A stretch of DNA of 64,000 nucleotides from Chelydra serpentina (GCA_037349315.1 JBAIAC010000026.1:25883501-25947500); one strand, 5' to 3'. Positions 37,693-49,341 are shown, numbered from the stretch's first letter. The notes: a model not told the origin generated them from the sequence alone. Made by a program: numbers and translations.

Positions 37693-38175
37693 TAAGAACA
37701 TACTGGGTCAGACCAATATCCATCTAGCCCAGTATCCTGTCTTCTGACAGTGATCGATGCCAGATGCTCCAGAAGAAATGAACAGAACAGGTAATTGAGT
37801 GATCCATCCCCTTTTGTCCAGTCCCAGCTTCTGGCAGTCAAAGGTTGAGGGACACCCAGAACATGGATTTGCATCACTGACCATTTTGGCTAATAGTCAT
37901 GGATGGGCCTATCCTCTGTGAACTTATGTAATTCTTTTTTTAACCCTGTTGTACTTTTGGCTTTCACAACATTCCCTGGCAATGAGTTCCACAGCTTGAC
38001 TTTGGGTTGTGTGAAGAAATACTTATTTTTTGTTTAATAGGCAGCAGGTTTAAAGCAATTTCACTGGGTGACCTCTGGTTCTTGTGTTATAAGAAGGGGT
38101 AAATAACACTTCCTTGTTCACTTTCTCCACACCATTCATGATTTTATAGACCTCTATCATATACCCCCTTAGTTG
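37693..38175 (-). mobile_element. CR1-related LINE, second subfamily, 3' end
   Basis: Antisense copy. The 3' end is near 37693 (aagaacatactgggtcagac), followed by ccatctagcccagtatcctg, catggatttgcatcactg, ttcacaacattccctggcaa and tggtaataa-type text up to attttatagacctctatcat. The upper part is antisense to the RT C-terminus (the minus strand gives the HEWCGE-type stretch near 38140). 5'-truncated, no intact frame. Confidence 0.8.
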
Positions 38176-40060
38176 AAGGACATATTGAAGGACATGAGTT
38201 GATTGCAGGACATGAGAGGTGACATGCTGATACCATCCGTGTAATAAAATCCACAATCTCTGATAACACAGGAGCTGTCACATCGAAATATCATTGTTTT
38301 CTATGGAAGCAATAGAATCCCATTAGCAAGGATAAGCTCAACACTGTGCAAAAATTACACCCCACACGGTGCTAGATGTGAGGTTAGTTTGTGCTGTCGT
38401 GGTAATAACCCACAAATCAGCTTCGGATCCTTCCCAGTGCTCAAAGAGAGGCTGTACTGCTGTTAGTACTGTAGCACACAAGTCAGGTAGCAACGTGATC
38501 AGCAGGAAGAACGTGCCAAGTAGAACTATGTTATTAAAGTAAATTGCCGCCAAAGGAATGCTTTCCTGGTGGATATTATTTTCTGAGAGCAACTCAGAGC
38601 AGATGACAGACCAAAAGACATCCATATGAAATAAACAAAATCCTTGAATCGTAATGAAAGCTGTAAGGTTCTGAGAAGCTGGAGCTCAGGGAATCACAAG
38701 ACATCTATATTTCAGATCCAAGTTATTGGATAGTACAGAGCCATGTATACCCACTATTAACTCAGTAGTAGGCTGGGGATAACAATCAGGTATTACAGCT
38801 TTATTTAAAATCAAAGCAGTACCCAACATTGTCTTCCTAACACCTTCAGTGGTTGGTGGGGGGGGAGGTAATTGCAACGTTTGAAATCCATGGTGATACA
38901 TAAATGGACTTCATCCTTTTCTTAACCAAGAAATGTACCACTTTGGTATTGACCATCTCATCAAGGAGCTGAATTTACAGCAAGTGCAAGGGGTCAGTCC
39001 TAGAACCAAGACAATTTCTAACATCCCAGTCCTTTGAAAAAGGCCAAGGAACTTCTTGGAAGGAAAACAAACAAACAAAACAAAGAAGAAAAATACATCC
39101 TGCACCATAAGATTAATATATGTTTCAGTTCAACCTAGGAAAGAAGGTGAGCCCATGACATTTACCCAGTGTATAATATGTGTGGTAAGGCATGAGGGGG
39201 AACCATCCAATATTAGACAGCAATATCTTTATTCATGATGGATCCAGATGTGAACTTCCCCATAGTTCCAGGGGATTTCAGATCCCATGTGCAGGTCTAA
39301 ACATATTTTTAGATACCCCTCAAAGATTGAAGGAGTTTGGATGTGATGTTCCAGTTGAGACCACCTCTGAAATGGATATACTATATGGTACAATTAATGC
39401 TGGCATGGTAACCTATAGGAACTGCAAATGACTACTGCTGGAAAAGGTCTGCAGCTGTCCTGGGCAAAGGGTGACAATGGAGTCCCTGATATTTTGTAAT
39501 TGATATCTGTGCTGTACAAAATATGTCATAGGTATATACCTATCTAGATTGCTATCCGGTTATGACTGATTTTTTTACTAAAATTATTGTGCATAATAAG
39601 TCGCTGGAAATGTGACTTAAGCTGACCTGTACTCCATTGTTCAAGGATTAGGAGAAGGTGTTTTAATTCCTGTAATTTTTATTTATGGGCAAACTGCATC
39701 ATTCTGTGCTGGCACTCCATGGAAGTACTATCTTCTGTGTGGTGTAACAAGGAATAAAATATCATGAATTTACTGCATTACTGGAAATATCATTTCAAGA
39801 AGTGCAAGAAATAATGCTACAGATCTGTGTATGTGGTAACATTTGCACTTCTCAGGCATTTGTCTACTTACATACTGTGCATTCTGGCAAATAGTTGTCA
39901 GGCAATAGGGTTCTTGTCTTTAATCACACTGTTGTCTGATACTATCTGATTAATCATATGGCCAGATTTTCAAAGGGGCTGAAACTGAAGGTAGGTGTAA
40001 GGTATCTACTCAGTCACATGGCTGTTTGCATGTGTAGTTAATGCAATTTCATGTTCAAAT
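38176..40060. other. No gene seen
   Basis: No exon recognised. A (C)-rich stretch lies at 38855-38870, and a palindrome-like fragment ggccagattttcaaaggggct starts near 39959. Neither is delimited. Confidence 0.4.
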
Positions 40061-40440
40061 TAGGGAAACAAGGTGGGTGAGGTAATATCTTTTATTGGAC
40101 TTTCGACCAAGTTCTACGGGTGAAAGAGGCAAGCTAGACAGAGCTCTTCCTCAGGTCTGGGAAAGGTACTCAGTGTCACAGCTAAATATACAAGGTCAAC
40201 AGATAGTTTAGCATAAGTAGTTAGCACATATTCCAAGAACCAGATCAAGGCGATGTGGCCTGTTAACACCCCAGTAGTCACAGTACAAAATTAGTGGGTT
40301 ACAGATTTCTTGTAAAAAGCTGTAAATCAGTGTCTTTATTAAGATCATGATTTTTAGTGTCTAGCAAAGTTATGAATTTCAGCCCCCAAAGCTCATCTTT
40401 TGAAATGTTGTGCAAGTTTCCTTTTTGTATGCATTCCCAA
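40061..40440 (-). mobile_element. Penelope-like element 3' end
   Basis: The lower end carries acaaggtgggtgaggtaata and tcttttattgg, the terminus shared with 16.63 kb. Further in are agctcttcctcaggtctgg and, near 40390, agctcatcttttgaaatgtt. No coding part survives. A hammerhead-like core (40148-40154) and stem are partly present, but the GAAA side is deleted. Confidence 0.7.
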
Positions 40441-41228
40441 ATTAGGGAATGCATATACTAGCCTACTTAGGCACTTTACATGCCATTATGTTGTGGTAAA
40501 ATGGGTGTGATAGATGAGGAGGCGCTTTCAGGTAGGAAGCTATTGCTATAGTTGTGAGGAAGATGGAGAAAATGACCATTTTGCAGAGAAGCACGAGGTT
40601 ATTTTGTATTTAAATGATAGTAGTTTTAAGAGAGGTTCAGAAACACTAAAGGATTATTGCAGGTAGTTGATGAATTAGACTGTTCTACTACTGAGAGCAG
40701 GTAAATTTAAAGCACCTGAGGGAAGACTCAAGTAGCAAATATATATTTTTAGGCATCTTTAATTTTTATATGGTAAAAAACATTGACAGGCTTTCACTGT
40801 TTCTACTTAGGTTAATGACTACAGGAGGGGAGGGTGAATTAATAAAAAAAGAATGACCTAACTAGGAAATGCCATCCAAATTCACACACACAACTTCTTT
40901 CCTACTGTACACCAGAATTTTCTCTGTTTTAATTTTGTTGCAGGTTGATTGATTAGAATACTGATGGAAGAGAGATTATCTTGAGTCTCAACAATTACAT
41001 ATGAGATTATATGACCTTGATTTTTATCCCGACATTCCAGCTGGCCTGCAATATTTAGGGAGCCCTTTTTACCTCTGTGATTAAATGAAAGCAATTAGTT
41101 GCATCATAATGGCTTCTGCTAAGATTGTACCTGCAATCAGACAGTTACTTCTAATCTTAATTTAATTGTGGGAGCAAAACTGCATCCAAAATATGTGACT
41201 GTTTTTCAGAGTGTACGAGTTACATATT
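40441..41228. other. No gene seen
   Basis: No recognised feature. Confidence 0.4.
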
Positions 41229-41477
41229 TGAGGGTAAGTCTACACTAGCAGAGTTACAGCGCCGCTCAGAGAGCACTGAAGGGAAACCGCTGTTGTGTTC
41301 ACACTGTTAGCTGCCTGCGCAATAGCGTGTTCACACTTGTGGAACTTGCAGCGGTATTTGAAGCAGTGAACTCTGGGCAGCTATCCCACAGAGCATCTCT
41401 TTTACTGCTGCTGCTAAGAGTTATGAGAAGGCGGAGGGGATTGCGGGGCATTCTGGATCCTGTCCCAATGCCCCGTA

Positions 41478-42910
41478 ATGCATCGCTTCGCATCCCAGCA
41501 ATCCCTGTGCTTCCATCTGCATTTCAATGGTTTGTGTACTGTGTGCTCTGTTCTGCCTCTTCGGTCCGCAGGAATGGATCCTGCACTGTTGACCAATATG
41601 CTGCTTGCTGTCGCTAACACATTACGAGTGGCAGTGGAGTTATTCCTTAAACTACAAAGGCAAGAACAATTCAACATTGATCTTGCCATGCATAGTAGCT
41701 ACGACACGAGATTGCTTGTGGCATTCACGGAGGTGCTGATCACAGTGGAATGCTGCTTTTGGGCCCAGGAAACAAGCTCTGAGTGGTGGTATCACATCAT
41801 CATGCACGTCTGGGATGATGAGCAGTGGTTGCAGAACTTTCAGAGGAGGAAAGCCACTTTCATGGGACTGTGTGATGAGCTCGCCCCAGCCCTGCGGCGC
41901 AAGGACACGAGAATGAGAGCTGCCCTAGTGTTGGAGAAGCATGTGGAGATTGCACTGTGGAAACTTGCTACTCCAGACTGCTACCGATTGGTCGCTAACC
42001 AGTTCGGAGTGGAAAAGTCGACCGTTGGAATTGTGTTGATGGAATTGAGCAGGGCCATTAATCACATCCTGCTCTGAAAGACCGTGACTCTGGGCAACGT
42101 ATTTGACATTGTGGATGGCTTTGCACAAATGGGGTTCCCTAACTGCGGAGGTGCGATAGATGGCATGCACATTCCAATTCTGGCACCAGACCACCTAGCC
42201 ACCAAGTACATTAATTGCAAGGGGTGCAGTACAGACCCATTTATGCACGAATCCGCTTAACGCATGGTAGCGCCATGCCTCCCAGTGCTACCTATTTAAC
42301 ATGCAAGACTCGTTAACACACGGTACAGGAACTTGCTATGTAGCGCTAAAGATTTGCTCACTAACTCACTGACATAGAAATCGACAGGAAGTGCGGAGCG
42401 GAAACGTGTTGTAGGCATACTGGCATTTCCTCTTCCTTTTGATCGTCGATATTGGTAAAGATGTATCTTAAGATATCAGCATGGCCCTCTTAACCCGCGG
42501 TCCGTTAACACGTGGTCGTGATGGCTTGACTCCTGACAGCCGCACATAAACGGGTCTGTACTGCATTTCTCAATGGTTCTCCAGGTCCTTGTGGATCACC
42601 ATGGGCATTTTACAGATATTAACGTAGGCTGGTCTGGAAAGGTACATGAAGCATGCATCTTTTGGAACACTGGCCTGTTCAGGAAGCTGCAAGCCGGGAC
42701 TTTCTTCCCGGACCAGAAGATCAACATAAGAGAAGTCGAAATTCCCGTTGTGATCCTGGGAGACCCTGCCTACCCCTTAATGCCATGGCTTATGAAGCCA
42801 TTGAGGCTGAATTTGAACAGCCAGAGACCAGGGCTATTAGTGGGGTGCAGCACGGGGCCATAAGGATCAGGGATGCCTTGAGGCAGAAATTTGAAGCTGA
42901 AAGCCACTAA
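41478..42910 (+). pseudogene. Harbinger transposase (HARBI1-like), disabled
   Basis: A DDE transposase of the DDE_Tnp_4 type. A 199-codon open frame (41478-42077, with a likely start at Met 41574, MDPALLTNMLL) includes WWYHIIMHVWDDEQWLQNFQ and FMGLCDELAPALRRKDTRMR, then a helix-turn-helix-like VANQFGVEKSTVGIVLMELS. A TGA at 42075 ends it, but the same frame continues with VDGFAQMGFPNCGGAIDGMH, holding the first catalytic Asp. The MITE then splits the gene. After 42564 the frame resumes with MVLQVLVDHHGHFTDINVGW and ILGDPAYPLMPWLM, holding the second Asp. It jumps near 42800 directly to a C-terminal EAEFEQPE stretch, so the region with the catalytic Glu is deleted. No active enzyme is possible. 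Confidence 0.9.
42227..42563. mobile_element. Tigger/pogo-like MITE inside the transposase
   Basis: 337 bp. Ends are inverted: CAGTACAGACCC(A)TTTATG at the left and its complement at the right with one difference. TSDs would be TA, the pogo/Tigger type. The flanks are now TG (42225-42226) and CA (42564-42565), each one transition from TA, and the transposase frame joins if the insert and one TA copy are removed. Interior phrases ccgcttaacgcatgg and ttaacccgcggtccgttaac also fit the Tigger style. No coding capacity. Confidence 0.78.
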
Positions 42911-43044
42911 TATTCATTGCTATGCGTGGGAGTGCAGTGCTTGTAATGCTAGGAGGTGATTGTGATTGGTACAGATGATGCAGTATGAAGGCTTAAGAAA
43001 ATTGCCTGTTGCTTTGCAGGGCTCTGTTTGCTTTCAATTAATGG

Positions 43045-43050
43045 AATAAA
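43045..43050 (+). terminator. Poly(A) signal of transposase gene
   Basis: AATAAA about 135 bp past the transposase stop, before the AAAAC-rich stretch. Confidence 0.6.
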
Positions 43051-43076
43051 GATTGCTTTCAAACCAAAACAATTGT

Positions 43077-43082
43077 TTTATT
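43077..43082 (-). terminator. Poly(A) signal of Myb-like gene
   Basis: Minus-strand AATAAA. It overlaps the end of the minus-strand open frame and lies 27 bp from the opposing signal. Confidence 0.55.
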
Positions 43083-44922
43083 AAAAAAACAAAAACCAGA
43101 GGAGAGAGACAAACAAACAAAACGTATAAGCACTGAGGGGGTTGGGGGAAAGGAGGCTCCCAGGAGAAGGTGGGGTCCCAGGATGGTTAAAGATTTGTGT
43201 ATGTCCCGGTATTATATCCAGTCTTCTCCTTTGGTACAGCGGGTACTGTACTTCAGCAGGGCTAAACTGCAGAGGGACGGGTGTTGAGTGCAATGGATAC
43301 TGGGAGTCGGCAGGGCTGGACTGTGATAGGGCAGGAGTGGAATGCAGCGGGTACAGACTGGAGCCAGGAGGTTGGTACGAGTGTGTTGGTGGTGTCTGGG
43401 GGGCGCATGGGAAAGAGTTTGGTGACCGCAGTTGTAGCGGAAGGAGGGCGTGGAGCTGCTCGATTTGCAGTGCTAGTAGCGCCTGGAGTGTGTCCGCTTG
43501 GTGCTCCATAACGTTTAAGAGCCGCTCCGTGGAGTTGTTCTGGTGCGCCACATTCTCCTTTCGGTCCCTCTTCTTGCTGTCCCGTCGCACCTTCAATTCT
43601 TGTTTTTCAGCCGTGGAGTGCATCACGACATCACGCAGAAAGTCCTCTTTAGTTCTTCGTGGCCGCTTTCTAATCCTGCGCAACTGTTCAGCCGGCGATA
43701 ACAAAGAGGGAGGCTTGGCTCCCAAGGTCATCTCTGTGAAGTCAAAATACAGCATTTTACAAAAGCAGTATTGTTTGCAACACAGAGAACACTGATTCAG
43801 TAATTTAAAACACAGCTACTATTCACATACCTGTCACTAACTGGCTGACCCCAGGCAAGCACACATGAGCCACAAGATGCCCAAAATGGTGAGTAACCAC
43901 AGGGGAAATCAGTGTTCCAGGACCATACTGTACACTGAACACCTGGCCAGCACTGTAGGTGTGGGTACTTATAATCATTACTGTCCCCACATTTTCCACA
44001 GGCTGTGTTCATTATGGAAGATATCTCGCTGCTGAGGGTAAGCAGGGTATCAAGGGAGGGTCTTCTCCAAGACTGAGGCTTCCGCCCTGGCCCTTATGCG
44101 ACTCGCCTGAATGCAGGAATGGTCCCCCCCACAGACATGGCAGAGTGGCATGGGAACGTTACCCTTAATGGGGCAAGAAACAAAGCAGCTCTGCCAAAGA
44201 ACCTGTGGCAGTGGATTGCCCAGTATCTCCATGAAAGTTTCATGGAAATCTCTGAGGCAGATTCCCATGAAGTGAGGGAGTCAGTCAACACCCTGTTCTG
44301 CCGCTCAGACTAGGTATGTGGTGGTACGTGCATCGTAGAGACACAAGCCTGCTTTCTGCAACCCTCCTGCTCCCAACAACTCGCTTCAGCGATTCCCAAA
44401 ATTAAAGCCACTTACCAGAGGCCTTCTCTCCTGTTTGCGCCTCGCCAAGCTCCGACAGCTGTGACTGGCTATCCAACTCTGGGGTACAGAAGAGCTCCTG
44501 GCTGCATGCATCTCTGACCTCCGAGTCGTCCTCTGCATTCTCTTGGCTTGGTCCACTCTTGACTGGCACTCGAGGCACCAAGTATCCACAGTGGCCTTTG
44601 CAGTGGAGGTGGTGTTGCTACCGAGTATCATGTCCAGCTCTTTGTAGAACTGGCAGCTTGTGGGCGCAGCACCTGAGCAGTGGTTTTCCTCCTGTGCCTT
44701 GTGGTAGGCGTTCCGAAGCTCCTTCACTTTGACCCGGCACTGCAGTATGTCCCGGTCTTGGCCCCTTTCTGTCATGCATCATGAAATCTGTCCGTAGGTA
44801 TCATAATTCCTATGGCTGGAGCGCGGCTGGGACTGGTCAGCCTCCTCTCCCCAAATGCCGATGAGGTCCAGCAGCTCGACATTGCTCCAAGTGGGGGATC
44901 ACCTGGTGCATGGAGCAGGCAT
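43081..44922 (-). pseudogene. Harbinger Myb/SANT-like gene, two exons, disabled
   Basis: Exon 1 runs from Met at 44922 to 44416 and reads SPTWSNVELLDLIGIWGEE, a Myb/SANT-like first helix with its tryptophans. RDILQCRVKVKELRNAYHKA and FYKELDMILG then complete the domain. A GTAAGT donor (44415-44410) follows codon CTG. After a 684-bp intron, the acceptor at 43733-43732 (cacagAG) leads in frame into MTLGAKPPSLL, then EQLRRIRKRPRRTKEDFLRD, a basic stretch, and RLLNVMEHQADTLQALLALQ. That last segment is a likely coiled coil, and a Pro/Ser/Tyr-rich tail follows. Two in-frame TGA codons in exon 1 (44901-44899 and 44781-44779) disable it. The predicted role is DNA binding at the element ends and nuclear import of the transposase. 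A 217-codon plus-strand frame opposite exon 2 is a shadow. Confidence 0.82.
44119..44313 (+). CDS. Small ORF within Myb-gene intron, function unknown
   Basis: 64 codons starting ATG at 44119 (MVPPTDMAEWHG) with a central ALPKNLWQWIAQYLHESFME and a C-terminal SHEVRESVNTLFCRSD. It lies on the strand opposite the Myb-like gene, wholly inside its intron. The amphipathic, tryptophan-containing helix and the acidic stretch look protein-like rather than random. The frame may extend upstream through a stop near 44080. I do not recognise a family. It may be a third Harbinger product, an exon, or chance. Confidence 0.35.
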   Translation: MVPPTDMAEWHGNVTLNGARNKAALPKNLWQWIAQYLHESFMEISEADSHEVRESVNTLFCRSD

Positions 44923-45242
44923 GGTCACCTGGAAAGATGCTCTGAGACCACTGCATGCATCACCAAGCAAACAGGAAGGAGACTTTCAAAATTCCAAAGG
45001 AATTTAAGGGGTGAGGCTTATGGTTGGTCACCTGAGAGCAGGGCAGTAGAGTTCAAACCGATGACCAGACAAGTGAGAACAGGCATTGTGGGACACCTCC
45101 TGGAGGCCAATTGCAGTGCTGTAATTGACCAGAGTGTCTACATTGGCACCGCATGCTGTAGCCCCAGTGCAGAAAGCTGTATGCCTCTCGTCGAGGTGGG
45201 GTTTTTTTACAGCACTGCAACTGCGCAGATTCTGCAAACTCA

Positions 45243-45524
45243 GGGCTGGTCTACACTGGGGCGGGGGATTGATCTAGGAAACGCAACTTCAGCTACGAGA
45301 ATAGCGTAGCTGAAGTCGACGTTTCCTAGATTGAACTAAGTTTACTTACTGCAGGTCCACGTGGCGTAGGCAGGCTCCCCCGTCGACAGCGCTTCCTCCT
45401 CTCGCTGAGCAGGAGTTCCGCAGTTGACGGGGAGCGCTTCTGGGATCAATTTATTGACGCGATAAATCGATCCCAGAAGATCGATCTCTACCTGCCAAAT
45501 CGGGCGGGTAGTGTGGACCTACCC
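45243..45524. mobile_element. Nested Harbinger-type MITE
   Basis: Ends agggctggtctacact and agtgtggacctaccct are inverted repeats. Inside are further inverted blocks: acttcagctacgagaatagcgtagctgaagt forms one hairpin, and ttattgacgcgataaatcgatccc with tgggatcaatt forms another. Flanks tca and taa fit a decayed TWA target duplication. Noncoding. Confidence 0.75.
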
Positions 45525-45615
45525 TAAGTGGCTTGGCAGAGTGTACACCTCGGGATTTACAATGCAGAAAGCTGCTTTACTGTGCAGTAACTTGCCAGTG
45601 TAGACAAGGCCTCAG

Positions 45616-48600
45616 TGTTATATAGGAGCAGAAGTGCTGTAATGTGTTCATTTGAAGCTAATCAAACAGCAGAATGAGCATGTGAATTATTTGCACTGGG
45701 GTATGGTTGTACTATCTTCTTTCTAGACTGACATTTATGAAAGGTAAACAGGTATAAGACCTGATAAAAAGCTAGCAGCTTCAGGGGCCCTACCTGATAG
45801 AATCACTTCACTACTGTTTATTTTCCAGTGAGATTTCTTCAAACATGAAACATCAGATGCTGCAGTACCTATCAGGTTTAGGCCAAAGGTTTGGAAACTT
45901 TCAACTTTCTTGACTTCTGAGAATAGAAGGGGAGAGTTTTTTTCACTTGGTAACTTTCAATATTGCAGATGCTATTTCCTAACATGTTTCTTTCTCTAAT
46001 ATGAAGTGCAAGTTCTGTGACGACCCTTTCATGGACTCTTTCTCCACTTTTACACCTCAGTACTGAAAAAGTTCAGATTCAAAGGTAAATAAAAAACCCC
46101 ATACACAGCTACCAGAGTTAAATACAGTAATTCAGAATCAATATATCAACATTGTCTTCAAACGAGAGAAGCTCCTCATACCTAAGTATCTGTACGATAA
46201 AGCTAGTGCAGTGTACACTGAACAAGTTTTATCAAACTTCTAGAGTCATATAAATAGAAAGAGAAAACATTTTAAAAGACAGACTAGAATGGACAACTAA
46301 ACCTCTATGGGTTCAGAAGATCCAGCTATATCATTCCTACAATCTGCCTGGAAATAATTCATTGTTACATATTCACTTGCAATGTATGGATGTCACTGAG
46401 GCTAAATGTCTTATGGCAGGTATATTAATTTTAGGTACATAACATACTGAAATGTTGCCAGAGTGGTTTAATAAAAATGACCTAAACTGTGTATCCTAAA
46501 GCATTCTTCTTTCTTCAAGGCTAAAAAAAAAAGTTTGGTAAATATTTTATTTTTGTTCAGTAAGCACCTGGTCCAAAGAGCCCATTGAAGTCAATGGCAG
46601 TTTTTTCTAGCTGGCTGTGAACTGTGGTATTGATTGTCATCTCTGTCACTGGAAATATGAAGTGTTTACTTTGTCACACTGGCTATCTTTGTGACCCCTT
46701 TCATTGGTACCCCTTCCAGACACAACACATATACAATAGATATCACCTAAGCTGCATGAGACTGATGGCTCCTGACAATCCAAACAATTCTGGAGTACTC
46801 GGGGAAAATGGTCCGTTTCAAAGTGCATTTCATTACCAGGATACACAAATTTCAAGTACGTGCACCTGCGTGTACAGACAGCCTGTGTATGTGTAGGTGG
46901 CAGCTAGAATCCAGATTTAGCAATTCCCTCATTGCGAAGTTATTCAGTGGCCAACGCACCTTGCAGCACTTCTTCACTCAGTGATGGTGTGGCTGTCGAG
47001 GGGCATGGCCATGTCTTCCTGCTTTCCAACAGCCATCATTGCATGCTGCTGGAGGTAGGTCACTCTCATTACACCTTCTTAAAGAAACAGTAGGCAGTGG
47101 CAGGGATCATACTGTCACCAAACCTCCCCGAGATGCTGTCTCTACACCTACCCTGCACAGGCAGAATGGCTCAGATCGCCAGCTCTCAGACGCAATGAAT
47201 ATGTTCCCTCCCCCTCCACCTGTGTGCTTCTGCCTGAAAAAGCTAGATTTTCCCCCTACAGCGCATTAAACGTTGCTGATACATTCAGTGGAATAAAGTG
47301 TTGATTGATTACACTGGGCTCTGTTGCTTTATGTCGGGTCATGTGATTTGTCTTGGCATTAATTGAGATGAATGAGAGGCTACACTGTAAACGAACAAGC
47401 CCCAGCTCATGCAATTAGCAAACAACCCAGCAGAATTCTTGAAAGAGGTGGAAGGTGGTGTGATGAGTACAATAAAGGAACCTAGACAGAAATGTAGAAT
47501 TTGAAATGAATATAAAACATCTTTGCCAGGCATGTTCAAATCAAGCAGTTGCACACTGAGGTCTAAGTTCAATAACAGGCTTGTAGGCAGTTGTCCCAAA
47601 ACTTAAGAAAATTGCAAAATGACTACAGTTCCTGGTGTTTTAAAAGTAATTAGAAAACATTACAGTTCTATGAATTCAGCTTCCATATGCTGCCTGCAAT
47701 CTAGAAATAATGTCACATTATGTGGCATTTCATATGAATTAACTCTTTGGTATTCTTAACATGCAGACTTGTTTATATACATTGCCATCCTAGTGTCCTT
47801 CAAGAGCCTCAGGCCTCTTCACGAATGTTCATAATGGATCAAACCACTGATAAATATGTCTATTGCTGCTAGATTCACCTGCAACATTAATATATTCACG
47901 CATATGGTTTAGAGAATTCTTTTCATTTTGACACAGAGTAAGAACATTTTGGGGGGGATATTTTTTCAAAATAGTCTGCATACTTCATACTGACAGAACA
48001 GGAAGAAATAAGCAAAAATAATAAACAAAAGCCTCCTGTGCTAAATACAGAAAGACTTTGAGATTGTTCAGTCCTTATATCTATACCTATTAACATTAAT
48101 CAGCATGTGTTCTTCTAAAATACCTTTTCCACGGCCAGTTTCAGAATATATGGACGTTAAAAGTATGAGCTTTTATTTCCTGGGAAACATGTTGAACTGC
48201 AGTATATGGCGCACTGAATACAAAGGACCAATGTTTCAAAGTCAGAAAACATATCAAAGCAGTGTACAAATTTACCTTGACACCCCTCAACATTCATAAG
48301 GAAACTAAGTTTCATTTACCTTTAAAAGGTGAGAGATGTTTCGGTGTACATTGAGAGTTATTTTGTTTCACTGGGTCTTAGTATAAAAACAATACATGTA
48401 TGGGGGAGGAGGATTTGAGGGAGAATTTGTTGTCCCAGAATAACCTTCTTTAATATTTAATGCAAAGACAAATTTTTTCAATAAGGGTAAAATTCACTAT
48501 TTTGCAGCGGGTCAGCACAAGTCTGGGTGACAGGTCCCAATTAACCCTGAATTGTGCGTATGCCTCATGCTGGCTCTTTGTGAAGGGGTTTCAGAGAAAC

Positions 48601-48956
48601 ACATTAGGCACATCTCCGGGGACACTCAAACTATGCAGAGGACGCCGAGTCTTTTGAGTAGGGCTGTTACATGTAGAGATGATTGCAGTGGCCCAAGGCA
48701 GCGGTGATAGTTTGAACTGTGGATCAGACTGGTTGGGGTGAAGCTGCCATTACAACCCATGTGCTATTCCAGCCCATGCCACAAAGTGGTAAGCGTTGTC
48801 CTTTTGGAGATGCATTCAGAAGACCGAACTGTGTTGCTGTAGCTGTTTGTCTGGTGCCCTGCAACTTTGGCTGGGGGTGGAAAGTTCTAACTGCCAGGGA
48901 CTCCCCCCCTCTACAAATCCCACTTACTTAGACTTTGTGAAGGATGTAAAGATTTA
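45616..48956. other. No gene seen
   Basis: No exon recognised. A palindrome-type phrase cccattgaagtcaatggcag lies at 46583-46603. Open frames of 60-90 codons have no family features. Confidence 0.4.
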
Positions 48957-49032
48957 GCATGAAATCATGGCGTAACTGAAGTCAATGGGAATTTTGCCAT
49001 TGACTTCCAGGGGACTGGGATTTCACCATTGG
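48957..49032. repeat. Palindromic dispersed repeat
   Basis: gaagtcaatgg (48979-48989) and ccattgacttc (48998-49008) are perfect 11-bp inverted arms around an 8-bp centre. They are extended by tgaaatcatgg and tgggatttca at the outside. The clearest copy of this repeat type in the window. Confidence 0.72.
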
Positions 49033-49341
49033 TCCTTACTGAGTACACGATAGTTCTACTTTATCAGTTGAGGCACCTTCGCTAACTGTCCAATAAAAAG
49101 TATTTGTGTAGCTACCTTCTCTTACTAGAAGCAGAGCTAATAGGGGGCCCTTAGGTGTATGTATGGTGCCTTTTCAAACATGTTATGCGCAGAGGTCACT
49201 CTAGGCATAGGCAAGCTTGGCAGCTGCCTAGTGTGGCATATTTGTGGCAAACTGGGCTGTAATCTACCCTGCACTAGTTTACTGTGCTACAGAGTAACTG
49301 TCCATGTGCACCCTGATGTGCACTAATAGTTCCTTAATGTG
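49033..49341. other. No gene seen
   Basis: Nothing recognised. Confidence 0.4.

Larger units (their letters stand above)
41229..45615. mobile_element. Harbinger (PIF) DNA transposon with two convergent genes
   Basis: The left end reads gagggtaagtctacacta and the right end, inverted, gaggccttgtctacactgg, which I take as diverged terminal inverted repeats. Inside are a HARBI1-type transposase gene on the plus strand (41478-42910) and a Myb/SANT-like gene on the minus strand (44922-43081). Harbinger elements need both products, because the Myb-like protein binds DNA and delivers the transposase to the nucleus and termini. Both genes carry disabling lesions here. A Tigger-like MITE (42227-42563) and a Harbinger-derived MITE (45243-45524) are nested inside. 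The 3-bp target duplication is not certain (flanks tga/tca). Confidence 0.87.

Noticed and set aside
43142..43795. 217-codon plus-strand ORF
   Set aside because: It lies opposite exon 2 of the Myb-like gene. Its composition is the complement of the Pro/Ser-rich tail, so it is an antisense shadow.
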